Assembly: GCA_963693285.1 (NCBI GenBank)
Contig: OY848917.1
Span: 1,800,501 to 1,864,500 of the forward strand
Reading direction: 5' to 3'
Origin: Xestospongia muta
Lineage: Eukaryota; Porifera; Demospongiae; Haplosclerida; Petrosiidae
DNA length: 64,000 bases
This document shows, in pieces, positions 58,394 through 64,000 of this stretch. Position 1 is the stretch's first letter, and each line of letters begins with the position of its first letter. The position numbers were made by a program, and so were the translations under genes. The notes beneath the pieces are model-generated. The model saw only the letters and a list, made by a program, of their open reading frames with translations, was not told where the DNA came from and did not search any database.

Positions 58394-59054
58394 TTACATT
58401 ACAGTATTGAAAATCTGATACTTTCCGGATGGTGTATGAAGAATACAATAATAATCACCAATTGTAGGATGTATTAGTATGTATATTAAATCCAATTCAT
58501 TCTCATTAAGAGTGAGCAATTTAGGTCCGCTATTAGATTCTAGACCCTTTTTTTGCTTCTTCATCATCACCTTTCACAAAATAATAGATTAGATTTCTAA
58601 CATACATAAATGAGGAAAAGCATGTTGGACAAAAAGCACATTCGTACAATCCATCGACATCAGCAGGTGGAGCCTTTGCTGGTTCAACAGATGCTGAGTC
58701 CTTAGGTGCTTTTTCTTTCTGATTTGGTTCTTCTGGATCACCTTTTTCTTTATTTGTATCACTACCTATGGAAGAAGATTCTGAAGGATATTTGTCACTA
58801 TCTTTAGAAGGTGGTTTATCATCATTACCTTTTGAAGGAGGAGCATCACTACCTTTAGAAGGAGACATGTCACTGCCTTTTGAAGGAGGTTCCTCACCAC
58901 CATTTGAGGGAGGTTCATCACTACCTTTAGAAGGAGATTTGTCACCGTCTTTTGAAGGAGGAACATCACTACCTTTAGAAGGAGGCACATCACTGTCTTT
59001 TGAAGAAGGCTTGGAACTCTCACCAGTTTCTGGCATACTTTCTTCTTTTGACAT
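58394..59054 (-). pseudogene. VDGLYEC-domain paralogue 2, frameshifted in an A7 run
   Basis: Start at 59,054 (MSKEESMPETGESSKPSS). Residues ~20-95 are about ten copies of a PPSKGSD-type 7-8 residue repeat (for example SKGSDVPPSKDGDKSPSKGS), then DVDGLYECAFCP begins the shared domain. The frame stops at 58,533 after KKGSRI. In the next frame the domain continues (ESNSGPKLLTLNENELDL, then IGDYYCILHTPSGKYQIF) to a stop at 58,394. Its end aligns with NNGPNVLVLSQSEMLD and SGKYRILYP of paralogue 3. The change maps to the A7/G3 tract at 58,545-58,554 on the minus strand. Either a recent pseudogene, a homopolymer sequencing error, or slippage. The C-terminal sequence being preserved argues that the lesion is very recent or not real. 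Confidence 0.7.
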
Positions 59055-59335
59055 TTTAAAGCCACTTCCTGCTGTATTTAGTTTGGTAAAGCTAGCTGTA
59101 AGCATTATTATGACATTTTTATTAAGACAAATATATTCACTGCCCAAGCAGTTAATCCAAGTTACTTGATAAATTGCATTAGCATTAACACAATGTTAAA
59201 ACACTACCAAATAAGTCCTAATTCTAAATAATAGTATAAACATGTATACATTTATATAAAGTTATTTTGAATATTCTGCTTGCTATATGCACTACAAAAT
59301 TACAGTTGTAATTGTTGTTCCTTTAAATGTACAGT

Positions 59336-59989
59336 TCACCTTTTATAGTGATGAATAATCTCTGAGAGGCTTGGATAAAGTATACGATATTTTCCAGAAT
59401 TAATAGACACAATGTGATAGTCTTCCTCCATTTTAGGATTTTTTATATCCAGCATTTCACTTTGTGACAGGACTAGTACATTTGGTCCATTGTTAACATT
59501 TGCTCCTTTTCTCATAGCATAGGTATCATTTCGTTTAATAAACTGATACCTTGATACTAAATGCCTTTCAAAAGTTGGCGGTTGGGAAACACATTTATAG
59601 ATGCCATCTACCTCAGGGTCATCACTGCTCTGTGATTTAGCTGTGCTTTTAGTGTCTGATGCTGTATTCTTTACAGTGTCATCACTGCTCTGTGATTTAT
59701 CTGTGCTTTCAGTGTCTGATGCTGTTTTATTCACATCTGTAGACTTTTCTTGCATTTTTTGAGCATCAGTATCATCTGACTTGTTATCACTGGTATCTGA
59801 TATAGTTTCAGGTTTCTCTTGAACATTCTGTTCATCTTCATTATGTGTATCACTCTCTGATTCTTTAATATCTTCTGGCTTCTTATCTGTAGAAGATGGT
59901 GGTTCCTCCTGTTGTTTACTAGATGTATCCTTATTGGTAAGACCAGCGTTTGACTTCTGCTCTAAATTCTTTTTCTTACGAAAAGGCAT
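59336..59989 (-). CDS. Low-complexity protein with C-terminal VDGIYKC domain, paralogue 3
   Basis: 217 aa, single exon, no signal peptide. Basic start (MPFRKKKNLEQKS), then a Ser/Asp/Thr/Lys-rich disordered region with an internal duplication (TASDTESTDKSQSSDD and TASDTKSTAKSQSSDD). The domain from residue ~128: VDGIYKCVSQPPTF, RYQFIKRNDTYAMRK, NNGPNVLVLS, MEEDYHIVSINSGKYRILYP. It shares the EEDYHIV core with paralogue 1. Same strand as paralogue 2, 280 bp upstream of it, so tandem duplication plus inversion explains the trio. Function unknown. Confidence 0.82.
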   Translation of the reverse strand: MPFRKKKNLEQKSNAGLTNKDTSSKQQEEPPSSTDKKPEDIKESESDTHNEDEQNVQEKPETISDTSDNKSDDTDAQKMQEKSTDVNKTASDTESTDKSQSSDDTVKNTASDTKSTAKSQSSDDPEVDGIYKCVSQPPTFERHLVSRYQFIKRNDTYAMRKGANVNNGPNVLVLSQSEMLDIKNPKMEEDYHIVSINSGKYRILYPSLSEIIHHYKR

Positions 59990-60569
59990 GACTATAGTGA
60001 AGTAAAAAAGTGTGTTAAGAGTCCTGATAAGTTACTAATATATATTCCTAAACTATCAGGAAATGCATTACAGGAAATAATGTTTATCTAACTTTTGTTT
60101 AATATAATTAGCAAATCATTGCCATATTTAATAATTTTGATTACATATAAACACACTTCAAATATATATTCTATTTAGTGAATTAACATGGCTTCAAAAT
60201 TGCTAACAATAATTTAGAATTAAACTTCTCTTTATAACAAACTATTTTACACCAAGGTGCATACTTTATATTCGTAAAAGAAAAAACTACACAAACATAC
60301 AAACCACAGCTCTTGATAAAGATTTTCTTGATATAACACTTTGGCACAAAATGTTCATATAATGTAATATTATGGAAAAAATAACTAGAAATGAAACAAT
60401 AGTCATAATTTTGATTTGTTATTAACAATTAATACAGAGAAATAAGTGAAATAATTTTTAGAAAAGAAATGCATGCAAAGATTATAATTTAGTATAGAAA
60501 AATTTAGAAATGTTAAAGTTTAGAATCATAGACAAGATGTCTTTAATTTCAAGTAGTTAACAAGAATTT
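59990..60569. other. Intergenic region
   Basis: 580 bp of AT-rich sequence between the start of paralogue 3 and the 3' end of the adhesion GPCR. It likely holds the promoter of the former and the 3' UTR of the latter. A short open frame (60,183-60,428) has no supporting feature. Confidence 0.5.
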
Positions 60570-63500
60570 TTAATTAAGTGGATTACTAAAAGATGCCTCT
60601 GATTTGTCAATTGTATCTGCTGATTTGAAACTTTTTTGAGGGGCAGAAGTTGAGAGACAAAATGGTTCTTTAAGCTGCATTGGCTTATGATATACAATAC
60701 AATCTATGCCACCATCAGAGACAGTTGTCATTCCCCCAACAGACACACTATCAAAGATATAGTCATGAACACTGTCAGGTAGCTGAAATGTTGTCACACC
60801 ACATGCTAATTCAGCATTATCACAGTCTCTTTCAGAGTCTATTATTTCTGCTTTTTCAATAAAAATAAGAAATGGTGCACAATTGCTCTCTTCTACATTG
60901 TTTTGATGAATAGAAAATCGATCATTTTCACTTGTAGTAATAAATTCTTCAGAACCATTGTCGATGTTTGTAATATTCCTTTCATCTGATTGTTCATTTT
61001 GTGCCATTTCTTCCACTGTATCCATAGATATATTGGTAGCATTTTCATTAAACTGTTGTTTTGACTTTGCAGTGACAGAAGTAGTCAATTGTTTGGCTTC
61101 CTTTCCAGTGAACCATCCTGCCCAAACACTTCGGACATCACTTGACCGCAGGCAATGCATAATAAATATAAAAAGCCCTTGTAATGATGACAAAATAACA
61201 AACAAAAAAGCATAGATGTCTCTTAAAGCTGACACATGCACCTTGTCAGTGGCAAGTAGACCAGCACCCCATCCTAATCCAAATAAAACTGACAGTGTTA
61301 CTGCAACCAATAACTGTTGCTTGACTTGTGAGTTTTTCTTTTCTTTTTTATTTCTCCCTTTTTTGATAACCTCCTTTGTTTTATTCTTGCAACCTTTTCG
61401 TAAGAGGGATGTAAAAATAACAACAAAAACAATCCAGTTAAAGATATAGATGATAAGAAATGGGACTATCATTCCAAGATAAAATGGCATACCAAATGCT
61501 CGACAGCTACAAAAATGAATGGATAATTAAATAAATGCATCGAAAAATTGATATGTATGATCTGATGGAAAAAAATGATGGACTTACAAATGTGGACTGG
61601 AATATTTTTTGTAGTCAGGAGCAAAGCAGAATATAACAATAAATACAGGTAGTACTATAGAAAAAATGTACATATACATTAATTTTGTTATAAGTACTCT
61701 TACAGCATACCCCAAGATAAGATTGCTGTTTTAAGAACATAATGATATATTTTCCATCCAAGTACAATTACAAACTTAATATATAAATGAACAGCCTCAG
61801 CAGCCATGATCATAAATGTCACAAGAAAAAAATATTGAAGTAAGGCAGCCACTACTGCACAAATAATGCTTACACCTTTGCTATGTATGGCCGCAATAAA
61901 TAAAATATAGAGACCAAGCAGAGAAAAGCACAGGTTGAGAAGAAGTTGGCCATGATCAGTAGTACGAAGTTTCCTAAAGTAAACAAATATTATTGCATAT
62001 ATAGTCACTTTCATACAATAAATAATAAGATCAAACTCAAAGTTGAACTACAATGTGTAACAATGTACTGCATGATATAGATTTCAGATTGAATTAAACC
62101 ATTTTAGGTAAAAATATTAATAAGGAAACATACTTGTGACTAACATATGACGATATGGTTATTAAAAGACAAAATATAGAAACAATTGCTCCGATATAAG
62201 TGATAGCAGACAAACTTTTATCTATTGGTCTCTCCTGAGCAGTATGTGTGATTTCTGGTGTGACATCCTAAATGATATATATAGGTAACTTTATAATATT
62301 ATTTGATAACCTCACAAGTAGAATAGAAAAGCTTGTTAAATGAGTACAATAACAAGTAATAACTGTCTCGTTCTCATTATAAGTTGTATTATGAAAGCAT
62401 CCTTTGGAGGACCAGTCACCAAACCCATCTAAAGCAAAATAAGATATAAGATATAAAGTATCAATATAAGTCTATTACTTTAGTTCCTTACCATCTAATG
62501 TTTCATCCCAGTATGAACACAATGGATCAGTGCCATTCTTAATAGCCTATATTACATTAGTTAGTTAATTATATATATATAAAATCATAAGTGTACTTGA
62601 ACAAAAAAATATAAACTCACTGGATTTATTTGAAAGACTAAAATAACAGGTGGATTTGTTAAACCATTCACATTATTTACACCCACAACTCCTGCAGATA
62701 TAATAACACTACCAACTTCTCTGTATCCTTTTTCACGGCGTTGAAAAAGGGAGTCACTCAAAAAAACAGAGTTTGTAAGCCTTGTTGAGTTTTGACTAAT
62801 ATTTTGATTTGTCAGAGTTTTAAACAAATTGTTTGGTAGTGCCAAAGACGCAGTAGGAGGAGTAACTTCATGATTGTTATTAAAATCAAATGTGCTATTA
62901 CCCAATCCTTGACCATCAAAAGCATTTTCTCCAAGATCAAGTGAAATGACTTGACCCTTTGATGCAAACACATCTGGTTTTACTTCTTGTACTGCTACTG
63001 CAAAGTTATTTCGAGCAATTACAAAAGGCTCATTATCAGTTAATGGAAGATGTTCTGTCAATATTTCTATTGATTCAAGTAGCCTATAAGTAATAAAAAT
63101 ATTAAACTTTAAAACTTCAACTCGCTCTGATATGTGGCATATGTGTAATATGAGCACATATGGAATAACAAGCTTTAGCACATTTGAACTTGCATAATAG
63201 AAAATGAAAAAATATATATTTGACATACTTAGATGTTGTCTTAGCTTCAGATTGACTTTCTTGTAATACTTCTGGGTTTATGCTTACAAGGTTATCAACT
63301 ACATCGAAATAGTTTTCAGTTAGCTAAATAATGCAATAATAATTAGTTTGATCTGTGTAAAAACAGTACTCATACTGTTATATTTCCTGTAACATTTCCT
63401 GTGACTCTTACTAACACAGCAACAACTGCAGTAACTTCAGCTGTTTCAAAAGATTGAGAGTTTTCAGTTAAATCTCTGAGCTGTTCCATTATTTCCTCAG

Positions 63501-64000
63501 TAGGTTTCTAAACAGATATAACAAAAATGTTGCATTCCTTCAGCTGAGTGAGTGATGTTTATCGTTGCATTATACCTGTGTCAGAATACATATCTCTCTT
63601 GTGATGAGACTAAAGTTACATTTTGTATCGTAAGGATGCTTTTGCCACACAGCTCCATCTTTGTATGTCCCTTCACAACGTCTAGTGGCAATCATAGTTG
63701 TAGAGTTCAAATTAAGACCTCCGCAAGGACAATTTATCACTGCAGTGTCTCCTAGGTTAGTCTCTGGCCAATGCAGATAGAGGTCTGGATATCCAGAAGG
63801 ACCTGGAATTCTGGTAAAACTTGCTGAACATCCATCTGCAAAGAAGACATTCAAACAATGATCTATTGTTTCATTTGCACGAACCAAATCTGACTATTGT
63901 CGTGTTTTCAATATAAATATTTAGCTCTGTTTGCAGTCTCTTTTGTGGTATGCTCATGTATGATTGAATCATTTGTAATAAGGTGTTGCTGCCTTGTTCT
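60570..64000 (-). CDS. Adhesion-type GPCR (HRM-like, GAIN/GPS, 7TM_2), 5' end beyond window
   Basis: Eleven exons read on the minus strand: 63885-64000 (open at the edge), 63576-63835, 63376-63507, 63229-63323, 62621-63083, 62492-62546, 62316-62428, 62134-62267, 61711-61973, 61588-61654, 60570-61506. All junctions are GT..AG and the phases close, giving ~877 aa in the window. Exon 63576-63835 resembles a hormone-receptor motif (INCPCGG, RRCEGTYKDGAVWQ). Then comes a GAIN domain with the GPS signature C-x-Y-W-D ... DWSSKGC ... CYCTHLTSF, with autocleavage expected within HLTS. Seven segments follow (TM1 ITYIGAIVSIFCLLITISSY; TM5 GMIVPFLIIYIFNWIVFVVI; TM7 YAFLFVILSSLQGLFIFI) and a ~190 aa Ser/Glu/Asn-rich cytoplasmic tail. 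Ligand unknown. The family is certain; the donors of the small exons are inference. Confidence 0.88.

Noticed and set aside
58768..59169. Plus-strand frame of 133 codons with LPFEGGSSPPFEGG repeats
   Set aside because: It is the complement of the PPSKGSD repeat tract on the minus strand; the minus-strand frame carries the conserved VDGLYEC domain.

Overview
The window looks like nuclear DNA of a non-bilaterian animal, most likely a demosponge of the Amphimedon type. It is very AT-rich with GT..AG introns. It carries an adhesion GPCR with HRM-like, GAIN/GPS and 7TM parts, a beta-helix/Cys-rich/multi-TM surface protein of a kind I associate with sponge gene sets, and a metazoan-style APE-type LINE. 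The species call is inference; the animal origin is well supported by the adhesion GPCR.

Region 1, about 1-50,500, is a tandem gene cluster. Seven loci (six apparently intact, one broken) encode a two-exon family that I do not recognise. Exon 1 is always 408 bp: a signal peptide plus a ~115-residue two-cysteine, N-glycosylatable ectodomain. It always ends ..ATATGG before a GTTAGT donor. Exon 2 is 1.0-1.1 kb, starts CTGAAACTATAC, and encodes a ~45-residue stalk, seven hydrophobic segments with basic inner loops (predicted N-out/C-in, GPCR-like), and a variable tail. The phase-0 join is identical in every copy, so what look like separate 'small secreted' and 'membrane' ORFs are one 471-508 aa membrane protein. 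Copies 1, 3, 4, 5, 6 and 7 are on the minus strand and copy 2 is on the plus strand, head-to-head with copy 1. Between them lie decayed plus-strand copies of exon 1 (near 0.3, 6.3 and 11.3 kb) and exon 2 (near 18.5, 28.8, 40.5 and 49.8 kb). Repeated upstream modules carry AGGTCA-rich inverted repeats and unexplained coding-like islands.

The cluster is peppered with insertions: a 4.3-kb LINE (30,735-35,004) with a PHD finger and a 2A-like N-terminus, two TTAA-flanked elements ending in CCTCGCTG, a 321-bp insertion with an 8-bp target duplication, and a possible Penelope-like fragment with a hammerhead-like core.

Region 2, 50,806-55,836 (minus), is an intact two-exon gene for a 1,230 aa beta-helix, Cys-rich, multi-TM protein. 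Truncated copies of its 3' end at 35.0 and 41.7 kb show that it was the edge of the duplicating unit. Region 3, 57,270-59,989, holds three small paralogues (one frameshifted) with low-complexity acidic/polar N-termini and a shared ~85 aa VDG-(L/I)-Y-(K/E)-C domain. Region 4, 60,570-64,000 (minus), is the 3' part of the adhesion GPCR, with eleven exons resolved. No rRNA, tRNA or CRISPR was seen.
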